A stretch of DNA of 64,000 bases from Gorsachius magnificus (lineage: Eukaryota > Chordata > Aves > Pelecaniformes > Ardeidae), in contig CM067081.1 of NCBI GenBank assembly GCA_034008185.1, positions 66,764,054-66,828,053 of the forward strand, in the 5' to 3' direction. Below are positions 48,170-61,635 of this stretch, piece after piece. A program made the translations under genes and the position numbers. Position 1 is the stretch's first letter. Each line of letters begins with the position of its first letter. The notes beneath the pieces are model-generated. The model had not been told where the DNA came from. It worked only from the letters and a program-made list of their open reading frames with translations, and made no database searches.

Positions 48170-51100
48170 CTATACCAACTATGCCAACCATAGTTCCTGT
48201 CTCTTCTGAAAAGCCTTTCTTATAGGTCTTCTGCTCAGGTCTCCTGGTTCATTGTTCCACAGTTATCCTCCTTGAGCCTGTATTCTTGTAGGGTTTCTCT
48301 GTGGTTCTTTGCTCTAGCTTGTCTATCTTCTCACATGGCATCCTTTTTGAGAAGTTATGGGAAATGGCATAGTGAACTCCAAATGAGTTCTAGCCCAACA
48401 GAGAAATTGCCTCCCTCCTTCCCAGCAGTCTGATCTGGGTCATCTGATCCCCAGCTGAGCCAAATCAGCTGTTGCTGTGTGGTGGGCCTTATGCAAGAGG
48501 GATAAATTGACTCTCACTTGCTTCGAAGATCCAACTGCCTTTGGTGCTTGGAATGCTACAGCCAACAAAATGTGCTTTTGTTATCTCCCTCAAACTGAGC
48601 TGAAGCATATGACTGAAAGGATCATGCCATACTGGGTTACTAAATATATTTTTACATGACTCTCTTGTACTAAAAAGAAAAACACAATGATAGCCATCTC
48701 CAGTAATGATGGGAGTACCTTCTTTTGGTGGACATCAATGCCAAAACTTTATTTTAGTACCTTCTCAAGTCATTAGTACAGAAAACAGTGTAGCTGTCTT
48801 GGCAGGCTGTGCTAGGAAGAAGCACAGTTCCTAATTTAGTGGGTGTCTGCCTAATGCTTTTGAAAATGGCAATTCAGACTGGCAGCAAAAGAGGATTAAA
48901 AACTGGTGCTGAGCACAGTAGCGATTAGCTTACGGTAGCTTAGGGCTACTTCATTCTTTACAGTGGGGAAATGTTAGTGTGTGCACCCTCTGCTCTCAGA
49001 AATGTATTGCAGAATGGTCAGTGTTGCAACCTGGTTGCTTGTTGCTAGGAAAGGGGTTAGAAAGTAAAGGCATCTTTTGAAATAGGTGCCTTGCTGTCCT
49101 GAGGCTGAAGGCCTTGAAACTCTGGTCTGGCCTACTAGCTAGAAAGCAAGCTTTGTACTTGGGAGAATCACCTGAAAGCATTCCCAGCCGGTGTTATTTT
49201 GGTCTTGTCCAGGTCTGTTTTGGAAGAATTTTGTTTATCTAAATAATGATCTGATGCGTAGGCTGGGAAGCTTTTGTGAAGGCATTGGTTGCTACTGCTT
49301 CACTTCAGAGAAAACATCTGGAAGCTCATTATCACAGATGTGGTTTTCAGGAGGTTGTGATTCTTAATATTGTCTTCTAACAGTTTTGCAGAGAGAGCAA
49401 GTACATGAGGGAAGTGTGTTCCTTTGGCCTCTTACTGGAGACTCACTTGGAAAAATCGTTGCATTACAGTGTTTGCTGAGTCCTGCCAGAAACCAGCAAC
49501 CGTGGTGGTTATTCCTGCAGTGCAAGCTATGGCTCTGTCTATTGGGGTGGGCAGTTGAGCTTTTAAATCTAGAAGTTGCAATGGGGCTGCTAAGTCTCAT
49601 AATTGTGCTGTGTGCCTGTTGCTTTGAGATATGACTGCTGCCAGGACAGCTATGTAAAAGCTTGGTGAAATAGTCTAAAATAATAGATTTAACATAATGT
49701 TGAAGCTTGCGTTTGGTGACACGGGACAGGATACTGAAGATAGTGTGGTTTTTTTAAAGCCCTTGCGTTCTGCATCTTATGGGTTGTCTTGTGGATGTTA
49801 CACTCCTAGTTACATTTGTTAGGTTTGCCTTTTCTGAAGGTAGAAATGTTGCTGGTAGAGGGGGATAGATACACATTTATTGCATACATGAAGTTGGTAA
49901 ACACTTGTGACCTTTCTGAGTTTATAACCTACACTGATGGAAAGCTGTATGGGGAAGTTGATTGTCTTTTTGCTGCACTAAAAATGTTTTTACTTAATTT
50001 TTTTTTCAGGTAGTGACAAATGTCCATTTTATGGAAAACTACTTGACGCATGTTGACGTTGACACAAAGGGTTAAGCTGTCTTGTGTGGCTGCTTATTGT
50101 CTTGGAAAGAATCAGCAGTGAAAGTTAGGCTGTCAGCTTTATTTGCTTTTCCCAGTTTTTGTCTGCTTGCCAGCATCTTTTAAATGTTTTAAATGTAGCT
50201 TTTGTATTTTTTTAATGCATAACACTTGTATGCAGTGTTTTTTGTGATGATGCCAGAACAGCCATATAGTAAATATTTAATAAGAGTAGTAAAGATTTCT
50301 TGTTCTCAACAGGCTGAAGTCCTGATCTAAAGGAAATGAAATTGCCGTTCTAAATTATTTATGAAATGATGCACAGAAAGAGATTTGATTTGTTTGGTTT
50401 ATGATACATAGATGGCAGGAGTAACAGTCTCAGTTTAGTTAAGACATAAATGGTGTAGGTGGGTTTTAAGCATGATAAAAATCTAAGTAAGGCCACCTTT
50501 ATGGCTGAAGGTAATATATTTTAATCCAAGGTGGTAGCTATAGTACAAGTTGGATGTTGGAAATTCTGTTGCTCCGTACTTTAGCTGACTCAGTTTAGAA
50601 CAGCTTGTTTTGTAATCCTTTTTCTGAAAAGCATGAATTGTTTGCTTGAAAGTCTTAACAATGGAACAGTCTTTTTTAAAATTTATTTTTTAAGATAGTA
50701 GACATGGCTATAAATTCTCATGGGAACATGAATTTCCCTTGCAATTTACTAGTATTAAAAGATGACGGTGATTATTAGTACAGCTACAACTTCAGTGGAA
50801 AGGGAAAGTGTGTGAAGCAAGTGTGTGGTTGATGCTTTGAGTGTACAATGGAATACACAGTAAGTGCTTTCCTATTTGTTCAAATAGAAAAGGAAAGTAT
50901 GCAGACTCGTTGAGATTAGGGAAGGAATAAATAGAAATAGTGAGGTATATAAGGTAAAGGAGATTAAAGTTGTTACAGAAGAGGGGGGAAAAAAAAAGTG
51001 TGGGTACCCCTCTGTCCAGAGACATAAAGCTTGAAGCGCAAGCCCTTGGATATTTAACTGGTTGAGACACCCTGTACCTGGCCCCTCTCCCCTTCCTCAC

Positions 51101-51294
51101 TATTAGTGTTCCATTCCTGTTGCTTGGAAATAAGAGTGATAAAACTGAGGAGAAATGTGAAGACTTCTGAAGAAGGTAGGAGTTTACCTACTTCCCACAG
51201 CATGGGTCAGCCATTTGAGGTAGCCGTCTGCTAAGAATGTGCTTCCTTTCAGCAATACCATTTTCATAGGTGTTTGTGTTTTGTTGTTGGTTTC

Positions 51295-51315
51295 TTTTTT
51301 TTTTTTTTTTTTTTT
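51295..51315 (+). repeat. Poly(T) tract, 21 nt
   Basis: Uninterrupted T21. Could be a simple tract or the complement of a poly(A) tail of a very old minus-strand insertion; no such insertion is recognisable beside it. Confidence 0.8.
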
Positions 51316-54300
51316 CCTGGGGCCAACAGCTCTCTTCAGGGATAATAAATCTTTATTTCAAAACTGAATCTGTGCTAGTGATGGGAGACGTACTGAGATG
51401 GCCTTTATCCAGCTCATTGTAGGCTTTTAAATGTAATCCTGGTGAGAAGCCACTGTAGTTTTTGGAGCATTAAAGAAAAGAATGAGCAAGACTGCCTGGC
51501 AAACAAACAAGAACTGTCTGAGATGAATAATCCTTTTTTTAAGTAAAAACCTCAAGCATGCTTTTTTTCATGCCTCAGTTCTGCAGTTTAGTTTTGACGT
51601 TGGGATTTACTTTTATGTACTAGTATTAATTTCCTTTCTTGCTTATTGTGCTCCAAATAAGAGTATAAGTTGCCTTTCGTAAGTTTGAGTGTATCTGGAA
51701 TGAAAGCACATTATTCTCTTTAAAAATATGTGAATGTGTCTAGCAACTTTTAACATAAATTATCCAAATTCACTTTTTTACAGATGGGGAAAGACAGATC
51801 CAAGGTACACCCATGGAAGCTAAGCTCCATAAAAATGAAGTTCTTGCTTTATATTGCATCTCAGTGGGACTGCAGTACTGTCTTCCTTTTGTTTTCCTTG
51901 AAAATAAACCCATCCTAAAGCCATTAGAGTGTGTGTGTATCTGGCTGTCTGTTTTCCACTTCTGTAGAAGTAAGCTTTCAAAACAGTAGTTGAAGGCACA
52001 GACATTATATTGCTCTACAAGTAACACCACCTCTGAAAATGCTGATAGTTACTCTTTTATGAGCCCATTATATTTCTATTTTGGGTAAGACAGGAAGATA
52101 AAATCCTTGCTATTGATATTTTTTTTTTTTACATTTTAGACTATAACCTGGTCTTAATAAATACACATTAATACTATGAAATATGTTACAACAAAATTAA
52201 AAAGGTTTTAATGATTTCTTTTTTTTTTTAGTTGGTTATTAGCTTGGGCTTAAATCTACTGTGGTTTGCTTCAGAATGTGGTAGTGGGGTGTACTTGTGG
52301 TGGACATTATTAGATGCAAGAAATATGATTAAATTGAACTCACCTTTTTCATGGCGATAATCCTTCAATAGAAGAGGCATGAAAGCAACTTTTGCCAGTG
52401 GTATGCAATCTTTCTGCCAACTCTTGATGTCTCTTGCAGGACTGAAATAGAGCCTGCTAGTTAACTTTCTAACAGGTGTTGTGCATGCAATATCCTTAAT
52501 GAAAGACATGATAGCAGACATGTGCGTGTTAATATTGCTGGATCTGGAAAAAGTTAGAGGACTTACTCTTTTGTGTTCTGAAACATGCCATGGAATAGTC
52601 TTGATGATTTATTTTAAGCTGTTTCTCTTTGGGGGGAATAAAGATATAATTGTGTGCTGTGCATGTATGTGTATACACACATAAAGATATAAAACTATTT
52701 TTGTGGAAACAAATTGCGTGCTGTAGATACCAAGGATATAGACGTTCAGAGGAGGAAATGAAATATCACCAAAAGAGAGATGCATTATCATTCCAAGTCT
52801 CCATATTCTTCCTCTGAGTAGTCCTTCCCATCTCCTTTACTTGAATGCACCAATTCTTGTGCTTCTGAAATAATTTGTCCTGCTGAATAACAAAATGTGT
52901 TTGGTTTTGTTTTGTGTGTGTTGTGTTTTTTTTTTTAAGGCTACCACCCATGCCTACTGCATAAAAAGCAAATGGTTTAACAAAACAAACAGCCAATTTC
53001 TGACTCATGTCAGATTGAATCCACACTTGGGCTTTCCTGCCTCTGAGCTTCTGAGAAACCTGTTTCTTTCCTGAGTTTCATGCTTAAGAACCTTTTAGAA
53101 GCAAATATTTGTAGTTCTCTGCTGTCCTTTCCTGCTTGCATTTTCAGACGTCCTCCTAGAAGTTCTAGCATGCTCTGCTATTAGTTTACTCTTTTGTAGG
53201 AAGGCTCATTATTTCCTCCAGGTTGGAGGAAAATCTTATTTCTTATGTAGGAGCCTTCCTGTCCAGGGCTGCCTTCAAAGCCCATTTACCACTTGGTAAG
53301 CTAACAGCAGAATTGATCTGACTTCAGCTCTTAAGTGGTCTGCACTTGCTGGAGCCTTTTTTTTTTTTTTGTAAAGAAACTGATGTACGGAAGCAACACT
53401 GAAATAAAGTACTCTTCTTGTTTATGTTTAACTCCTTGGAATAAGGAGAGAGAAAAACAAGAGGGGAAAATTTACTTGCTTAGATAAGCTTTCTGATTTC
53501 AAAAGCATTCTAGAGAAAGCATGATGAAGCAGATTCTTCCAAAATGGTTAATGATCAGCAAGCTACACTTTCAGTAGAAAGACAAGCTAGAAACAGGCTG
53601 TGCATTGAGCAAGTGCTTTTCTTGTCAAAGTTCTTGTAGAAGGTCTTAATACTCTTGAATATTTTTGGTTGATGCATGTGCATGCAGACTTTTGTTGTCC
53701 TTAAACTCTCTCCATGCTTTCAGTGCACTTTGTCATGCACTTTTGCAATTCTGGTATGATAAAAACAATTTTCATGGAAAAGTGGTAGGCAAGTGAAGAG
53801 CTGTGATTTGTTGTGGAGGAGAAACAAGGAGAGAGTGAAACTTTAAAAGTGATATAAACCAGTTGTTTATCAGAGTGTATAATGTTGTGGACTGGGACTT
53901 TAATTTCATTCTTCAACTACTTAAAATGTTTGAAGAATTAGACGTTTGTCAGTGTTAATCAGTATAAGTGTAAACTTAAAAATTAAACCCAAGAGAATGC
54001 TTAGACCCAGTTCCATGGGTTTTTTCTTAGGACACTTACTGAAAGATGCTGTTCCCTGCATGAAGAGAACTCTTTCTGATGTCTAGGAATCTGGAACGTA
54101 TTAGGAGTCAAGAAGTGTGAGAAACTGAGAGAAGTAAGAATTGTTTTTCTGGTTGTTTCTGCAGAAGTCCCTGAAGGCTTTTGTTGCAGCATAGTTTGTT
54201 TGAAGGATGCCTCCCTGATGAATGCACTGTAAAGTATGTTTTGTTATCTTGATTAGCAGTATTACTGTGTACTGCAGTGCTAACATTAGACTCATCTACT

Positions 54301-55651
54301 ACTACAGAGATAGTGATAAAAGCCTAATCAGTAGAGGCAACTGCTCAGATAGTAATGACTCTCTCCTACAGTGCCATATTTATAACATTGATGACCTAGA
54401 GTAATGTGACTCTTGGTCTGATACTGCTGCAGTAGAGGTGGAAATGAATGGAGAGAGGGAAGAAGCCTGCATCAAGAATTAGAAAATATTTTCTAAAATC
54501 AATTTAAGGCTTCCTCCTCTATTTTCTGAATCTGGTGCTATTGCATACTACCATGCCATTTAGTAAAAGGTAAATTCACTCAAGTATGATTAAATAAATT
54601 GTTTGAACTTAGAATTAAGCTCTGTTTGCTTTCTTGGCAGATACTGCCCTTTGTTCAGTATTGCACTCTTCAAAAAGTTGTGTTTTAATCTTAGAGGATA
54701 AATCCCTCACAATGTATTGTGATGGTACATATAGATGTTACTCTAATTCTACATATTAAAAAAGAAAAAAGAAATCCCTTTTTACTGTAGAGATATTTCA
54801 GCATGTGTCTCTAATGTAATTTCTACCCCTTGTGTGTGCATGTTGGAAGCTTTTATGTTGTAAAGCATCCTGTATACTGCTGTTTAACATAGTGGAAAAG
54901 TAACTTAATTCTCTCCATTACTGGCAGAGCTTTCTAATGTCTTATGGAATGGCCTTCCCTTTCTGTGTTCTGCAGCAGCAATACTGTTGGTGAAGCATCC
55001 TTCCTTCTAGCTAGTATTATACATTGTCTGAGCCTGCTTCAAGGGAAAAGCGTTGCTCTCATTTCTCCGGTCATCAGGCCTGTTACTGAGAAAGTAAAGC
55101 TTGACAAGTGTCTCCCAGGTGGCAAGTAAACATTTGTTTATTGAAATTTTTGGGGTTTGTATCCAAATTGCTCTTGAATGTGTTTTGTTTTTTTTTTAGC
55201 TACAGGTCTAAGCCACAGAAAATTAATGAAGGGCACTCAGTGGGGTCTGGCATGCCGGGTAGGCTTCTCAAGAGCAAGTTTGTACTGGTTTAAGGCCTTA
55301 AGAGTAAATGGTAAAAGCAAAGATTGAGGTATCACATCAGGTCATCTGAGCATCTTAAAGCTGAAAATGGCATACAGCTGGTAGTTTCACATTCCCAGAA
55401 AAACCCTGGTGAATAGGATGACTAAAAGAACAAACTGTTAGACATTTAGTTAGCAATTATGAAGCAAGTAGTTTTGTTGTAAAACAAGATTATTAATCTT
55501 CAGTTTGGTATTCTGTTTGTGTCACAGTTTGTGGACTGAATTGTAAGAAGGTAGCTGTTCATATGCCTGGTTCTCAGGAGGATGAGCCATCATATATACA
55601 ATTACTACCAGAGGAAATAAAGCTTTTTAGAAACAGACACCAATGATTTCT

Positions 55652-55682
55652 CCCTTCCCCCACCCCCCACCCCCCCCCGCCC
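55652..55682 (+). repeat. C-rich tract (i-motif / minus-strand G-quadruplex candidate)
   Basis: CCCTTCCCCC, ACCCCCC, ACCCCCCCCC and GCCC runs give four C-blocks, hence a possible G-quadruplex on the minus strand. Confidence 0.7.
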
Positions 55683-57096
55683 AATATGTAACTTATTTAA
55701 TACATTCAAGAATTCTTGTAATTTTGACTTTGGGAGATTAGTTAGGACAGTACTAGGCATGCTTGAAGACTTACCAAGGCATTATGTGCTAGTGAATTGC
55801 TGTCTTTGTTTGCAGACCTGGGTGAGCTGGTCAAGTTTTTTTGTATGCAATGCGAAAGTTGAGTTCTAGACACAATAAGCAGCTTGGCCAGGGTCCCTCA
55901 AACCTAGTGGCAGCAGTGAAAACTAGAATTTGCCTACTGAATGCTCTCAATAGACTGGGCTTTTTGATAAAACTGGTCAACTAAAATGAAGGCTTTAATC
56001 TTTCGGTGCCATCTGTTCTGCAGGGCCCCAGCAGGTGATCTGTCCATTGACAGGAATGGCAGAAGAGGCCCTGCTGCCAGGCAGGTGAAGCAGTAAAAGC
56101 ACTGTGGAATTACTTGCCTGCTATCACTTTCTCCCTACCTGATTTCCACTTAACCATTAGCCAGGCTTTAACACCAAGAAGTCCGTACTTTGAACACAAG
56201 ATGAAACATACATCTGCCTAACATTTTAAAATGACTTTTAACCTGTGTTCAAGCTGATATTTTGGATCAGCTGCAAGTAACTTAATTTCTCCTGTTTACC
56301 ACTGTTGCTTACTTTAAAAGGGGCAGGTGAACTACACAGCTCAGACTTAGGATGCCTAGCTTTGACTAGCAAGGTTTGAAAAGATAAGTGATGTGATACT
56401 CTTAATTGCTTATTGCTCTTGCAACAATGTATCAAAACTGCTACACCATTCCAATCTCTCCTGTTCCTGGAGCTTTCCAGTGAAGTCTTCAAAGGTGAAC
56501 GAAGTGCTAGCTTGTGCCATAAACTGCTTGCCTGCACACCACAGAGGAGTGCCGAGAGACAACGGCAGCTAGAGGTGCCTGAACAGTACCTTGCCTGGCA
56601 ATGTGTGGAGGTCCATCCCAGGAAGCATCAGCCCTTTGAAGGCCCATCTCCACAAGCCAGTGCAGGAGCACAGAGGTGAAATGGTGGGCAGGAAGAACGC
56701 AAATTAGGGGCTCAGAGGAAAGGAAAACCTTGTCCAGGCCCCTCCCAGGGCTGTCGTAGGAGACCCTCAGCCCTAGTGTCCAGGAGTGAAACCCAGCAAG
56801 ATGGGTCACTGCCTGAGCATCTTCTGGACTGAGGGGGAAAAGAGCATTTCAGGATAGCCCAGGACTTGCTATGGGATGTTTAGTGGATGAATCAAAGGCA
56901 GAGAAGTGAGGGATCTAGGTCAGTTGTGGAGAAAAAGGTGAGGGGAAAATAGAGGGATAAGGGGATAAAGAAGGCTGGTTGTATGTAAGTAGAGTGCGTG
57001 TTTGTATGGTTACCTGTCCATGCCCTTCACCTGATCAGTGCTGTCTCTTTGTTAAATTCCTTTCTCTTTTCCTGGGTGTGTGTGATGGGGGTCTGA

Positions 57097-57281
57097 GTGC
57101 AGCAACTGCAGTGGGGTCACAGGTGGCAGGGCTGTGTATCTGTGGTGCCAGCCACTGCAGATGCTGTGGTGAGAGGATGTAAGTGCCAGCAACTGGGGTG
57201 GGACCTTGGGTCACAGGGGCCCCCTCCGTCTGTGGTGCCAGTAGCTGTGGAGAGTGTGCATGTGCCAGCAGGTGTGTGAGC
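57097..57281 (+). repeat. Degenerate tandem repeat, about 80-86 bp unit, 2.2 copies
   Basis: Unit 1 (57097-57182) and unit 2 (57183-57261) both begin GTG(C)CAGCAACTG, then GGGTCACAGG, then CTGTGGTGCCAG, and end with TGTGGAGAG-like sequence. A third copy starts at 57262 with GTGCCAGCAG and fades by about 57281. The open frames across it are a consequence of the repeat. Confidence 0.7.
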
Positions 57282-57424
57282 ACTAGCAAAGATCAAGCCT
57301 GGAAGACAGGTTTGCCTTTGCGCCTCTAAGGGTGAGACCATGGGAGGAGCTTGCTATTGGTGGGACAGGGGAATCCCACCAGCTGCCAGAGAGTTGTGGG
57401 GCGACTTCGAAGAGCAACGTGTTT

Positions 57425-57462
57425 GGGGGGGGGGGGGAGTGGGGCTATGGTCTTGGGGGCTC
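57425..57462 (+). repeat. G13 run and nearby G-tracts (G-quadruplex candidate)
   Basis: Thirteen G at 57425-57437 are followed by GTGGGG and CTTGGGGG within 25 bp. This is a strong G4-forming pattern on the plus strand, hence also in ATP11A pre-mRNA. Confidence 0.75.
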
Positions 57463-57616
57463 TTATATCCAGGTGGCAGGATGAGGCTGTGGTGCTGCTT
57501 GTGTGTGTTCAAGTGCTTAGCATGTTGATCTCTCTCACTGACCATGGTATATAAGTATGTAGGTGTGTTGTGTGTCTGCCAACAGCTCCTGGCTGAACCT
57601 GGAGACATGGAGCTGC

Positions 57617-57621
57617 AGCAG
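57617..57621 (+). repeat. Left target-site duplication AGCAG of the 57.6-kb LTR
   Basis: AGCAG immediately precedes the LTR TG end and recurs exactly at 58130-58134. Confidence 0.85.
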
Positions 57622-58129
57622 TGTCCTGGTTTTGGCTGAGATAGAATTAATCTTTCTTCCCAGTAGCTGGCATAGTGCTATGTTTTAGATTTAGTACTAG
57701 GAGAATGTTGATAACACATTGATGTTTTGGTTGTTGCTGGGTAGTGCTTACACCAGTCAAGGACTCTTTCAGCTTCCCCTGCTTTGCTAGGTGCACAAGA
57801 AGCTGGGAGGGGGCTCTGCCGGGACAGCTGACCCCAACTGGCCCAATGCTATATGATGTCATGCTTGGGGGCAGTTAGCCGGGGGGAGGAGTGATTGCTG
57901 CTCCCGGATGGGCTGGGTATTGGTCAGCAGGTGGTAACCAATTGCATTGTGTATCACTTGTTTTGTATATTCTATTACTATTTTTATTATTATTGTTATT
58001 CTTTTTATTAAACTGTCTTTATCTCAACCCACAAGTGCTGCTTTTATTTTTTCCTCCCATCCCACTGAGGAAGGGGGGTGAGTGAGTGGCTGTGTGGTGT
58101 TCAGCTGCCTGATGGGTTAAACCACAACA
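57622..58129 (+). mobile_element. Solo LTR, 508 bp, ERVL-like avian type, same sense as ATP11A
   Basis: Begins TGTCCTGGTTTTGGCTGAGA and ends GGGTTAAACCACAACA. Exact 5-bp duplications AGCAG at 57617-57621 and 58130-58134 define both ends. Inner landmarks seen in this bird LTR type: AGTAGCTGGCATAGTGCTAT, GTTGTTGCTGGGTAGTGCTT, AGGTGCACAAGAAGCTGGGA, ATGATGTCATGCTTGGGG, and an ATTAAA poly(A) signal at 58007-58012 followed by CTGTCTTTATCTCAACCC. It shares the GGTTAAACCACRACA end with the 47.0-kb LTR, suggesting related integrase specificity, but the bodies differ. The usual TATAAA after TGATGTCATGC seems lost. No internal viral sequence remains. Confidence 0.92.
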
Positions 58130-58134
58130 AGCAG
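58130..58134 (+). repeat. Right target-site duplication AGCAG of the 57.6-kb LTR
   Basis: Exact copy of 57617-57621 directly after the terminal CA. Confidence 0.85.
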
Positions 58135-61100
58135 CCTCCCCTCTTTTGAGCTGCTGGATTCAACCCCCTCACTAATGCAAAGAAGGGAATTATAATGCTA
58201 TACAACATCTGTTTGTCTTAAATTGTGAGGTTATTCTTGTAAACTGGTAAGTAGTGAACAAGGTCACACCCAGAATATTGCATCTTCATGGCTTTTATCA
58301 TGGGTCACTAAAACTCCTCTTCTTTTATTACTTGTTTTAAAGCTCTGTCCAGTCAAGTGTATGGATGTAGTCCTATGAACTAAAATTATTTTTAAATTTA
58401 ACTGCAGTCCTTCTGAAAGGAACATTGCATCCGCACTGACAACTTATGTACTTAGTTTAAGCGAGATGTTACTTAAGGAGATAAAGGCCAACTTGGCTGA
58501 CATTAGTTTATTCTGAGGATGCTTTTGCCTGAGAAGCCTCTTAAAAAAGTCCCTTCCAAATATCTTTTGTAATCTTGTTTTTTATCTCACTGTTGCAGAG
58601 AGAGGTGCTGATATTGATGACTTTGCTGAAACCCCCATAGCATTGTTGTAAAAATTTGTATAGCAAGAGATAACAAATCATATCTGCCCTTTCAAGAAAC
58701 TGACTTTCACAGTGTAGCTGAGTAACACCGGGCAAGGAGTGAAACCCAGAGTGCCACCATGCAAGATTATATACTTCAAATGATTTAGAGGTTATTCAGG
58801 TTTGGTTTCCTACCTAATGGATATGTTGCTCTAAATGCATTTTTTTCCTAAATATCCTTTTAACATTTGCGTGGCACTTTGCCTTCTTTATATTTTTGTT
58901 CATATTCATGCCAATGACTAGCATGGTATTAGAACAACAAAACAAAAGCAGGTTATGTTGACTTAAGGGCAAGAAGAGATGTGCTTGCAAGATGTACACC
59001 TAGGACCTCAGACATCCTCCTGATTTGTCTGCATCCTTAAACTGTACTCAGTTCTCTAGTATGATACCTATTATGCTTGAGGGTATGGTAATGCACAGCA
59101 TAAAGTATTTAATTTTAACAGCTGTTGAGCACTTGGTCTCAGCAGCACAACTGTGGGTTTAGGCAGAAGAAGAAACTGCAAAATGCAATGAATGCTGATC
59201 TGGAAAATAACTAAGTTTTCCCCTCTCCAAAATCAACTAGTTGACTTAAATAAGCAAATTAAAGCAATTATGAACTGATTTTTTAGCTGTGTTTTTACTT
59301 GAGGGAGGGGGCATATCTTTGGGTTTATGGGTTTCCTTAAGAGACCTCCCTGCTGGGTGAGCACCTGAGGTTCACCTGACTTGTTTTGATTTTAATATCT
59401 GCAGTAGAGGATTTGCCTGTGGTGGATGGGGGAGTATTCCTCCTCTTCCTCTCTGCTACAGTCACCATGCAGAGTTGGTGAGTAGCCTCTGACTTTGCTC
59501 ACCTGCTAGGTAGTGGTACTCGGACTTTGCTTGTTTTTCTTGTGACTGTTCATGATTTCACAGGCTCGGGTGCAGGTTTTATATGTTGGGGCATGCTGAG
59601 GTGAGTATGGCACCACCTATACTTTCAAAGGTATTTTTTCTGAAGGAGGGGAGAGGAAAGGCAGTACTCGGAGGAAAGTCAGAACTGGCAGGATTGAGTC
59701 ACAAGAACAATGAAGCTTTTCTGATTTTGAAGCTGAAGACTATGTTTGGTTGCTTTCTAAACCTTTTAATACTCTAATATCTCTTGTAGTCACAGTAGAA
59801 AGTTGAGATTGAACAAGAATGAAAAATTATGATTAAGCAATTTAATTCCATTTAGCACATATTTTAAAGGTAGTTTGCTACTCATGATATCTCTTAGAAC
59901 AAACCCAAGAAGCCTTCAAACTCTTGGAAAAAATGATCACACTTAAAGCTAGACAGAGATTCTAATTCTCTGTCCTTATAGAAGCAATGATATATAATCT
60001 GACAAAAAAATGAGCATACTGTAATCTAATATGTCATTATTAGTGTAATAAGAAAGCTATTCCATGCTCTACTTGCTTCCATGCTATTAACAAAAGGTCT
60101 GTCACATTATATTATTTAGTTTGAGCCATGACTTAAATTTTTCACCCTTCAAGCAGGCCAAATTCAGTGATCTGACGTCCGCTACATTATTTCATATACA
60201 AAGTCAGATGAAGTGACAGAGTAGCTGCAGGTTATAAAACTTTGACATTTCAAGAGGATGCTACAAAAGGCATCAAGAGACTTTGACAGCTAGTGAACTA
60301 CATCAAAAATGCCTGACAATTGAAAGATTGCACTATAGTTCAGTTTGACGTGATAATAAATGGGATGCCAGGTATTTTGTTGTATGCTGACATTTTTTAT
60401 GGAAGCATGCATCTAAATATGTAGAAACCATATCCCTTTTAGAGAGCATCTGAGCTGAAATTAGTTTGAGAGTGTAAGTGAGGATTGCTGTTCGACATGT
60501 TCTTACTTGTCTGAAGGCATTTGCTAACACCTGCTGTTAGTGTAGCTAGTTATTTGTCTGCTGTTTTGTTTTAACCAAGCTAGTTTTCTCTAGACTGTTA
60601 TGCTAAGACAAAGTTGGGATGTTTATATTAATGCCATGCTGTTACTAATTTCAAGGCCCAGAAAAGTTCAGATAGACCTTGAATAAGACAGAGCAGTGTG
60701 CAAACAGGTGTATGAGCTTGCCATTGGGAAGGGTTAAGCAGTGATGACAGAAAGGGGAATTGAAAGAAAAATCTGGAACAGGAGCCAAAATTGAGCAAAA
60801 GGCATGCCTCCGGTAAGAAACAAGCTTTTCAAGCATCCTTAGGAACGCTCTAGTAGTATTGGTGAAGGTGAATGTAGAGTGCTTGGATGTAGCCTGCTGG
60901 TGGAAACACTGAAGTGGTTAATGAAAAGCATCTGGCTGAGAAGGAGCTTGAGAGACAGTATTGCTAAATGAAGGTGTGCTGAGCTGTTAGACCTCCCAGG
61001 AACTTGCAAAGGGGCTGAGTGGTTTTTCAATGAAGAGCTACTGGGAAGTGTAGGAGGTGGCAGTGAATGGGCAGGTGAATGAAGAATGCAAAGATTCCTT

Positions 61101-61635
61101 TCTAGTCCCAGGGATTGGAGAGGCACTCTACCTGTTGTAAAAATCTGCTGTAATAAAATGTAAAAAGAATATTAGTTTTATTGTAATTTTTGTCATTCCT
61201 TAAACTGAAATAGAAAACTAAAGCTGTAGAAGAAAAGCTTCTTTGGATAATATTTGGGTGATAAAAAAAAAATTTTTTTTTTTTTTTTTTTTTAAATAGA
61301 CAAGCTGATTAAGCACAGTCTTATGTGCTTTTATCAAAATACTGTGTGACCTTTAAGAAAGGTAGTAGACTGTTTTAAAATTAGCATACTGATGTGTGAG
61401 CATTTTAGAAGCTTGATGGAAGGAAGATAATCCTGGAAAAGGGAAAATTTCCTTTGGTAGAAATGTGCTGTATGATTAAGGAGAATGGGATAAAGTAAGA
61501 TGTGTTAATTGTCATGGGTTGAAATGTGCCTTAAATGTAGATGAAGGGGTTTAGTACTGTAGCTATGCTGTTGACCACATAATCAGCATACTGACAACTT
61601 TGTAAAATGCTAGAAGACATGAAAAACCTTAAGGA
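58135..61635 (+). other. Intron 1 segment, no exon recognised
   Basis: AT-rich unique sequence with an A10-T21 junction at 61263-61293. No exon or further repeat family is recognised. Confidence 0.5.
61263..61293. repeat. A10-T21 homopolymer block
   Basis: Ten A followed by twenty-one T, so the block can fold back on itself. Slippage-prone simple repeat. Confidence 0.8.

Larger units (their letters stand above)
48170..57096 (+). other. Intron 1 segment, no exon recognised
   Basis: AT-rich unique sequence with poly(T) runs (T21 at 51295-51315; others near 52.12, 52.22, 52.93 and 53.36 kb) and a C-rich tract at 55.65 kb. Becomes GC-richer from about 56.4 kb. Open frames there on both strands show no recognisable protein. 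Confidence 0.5.
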
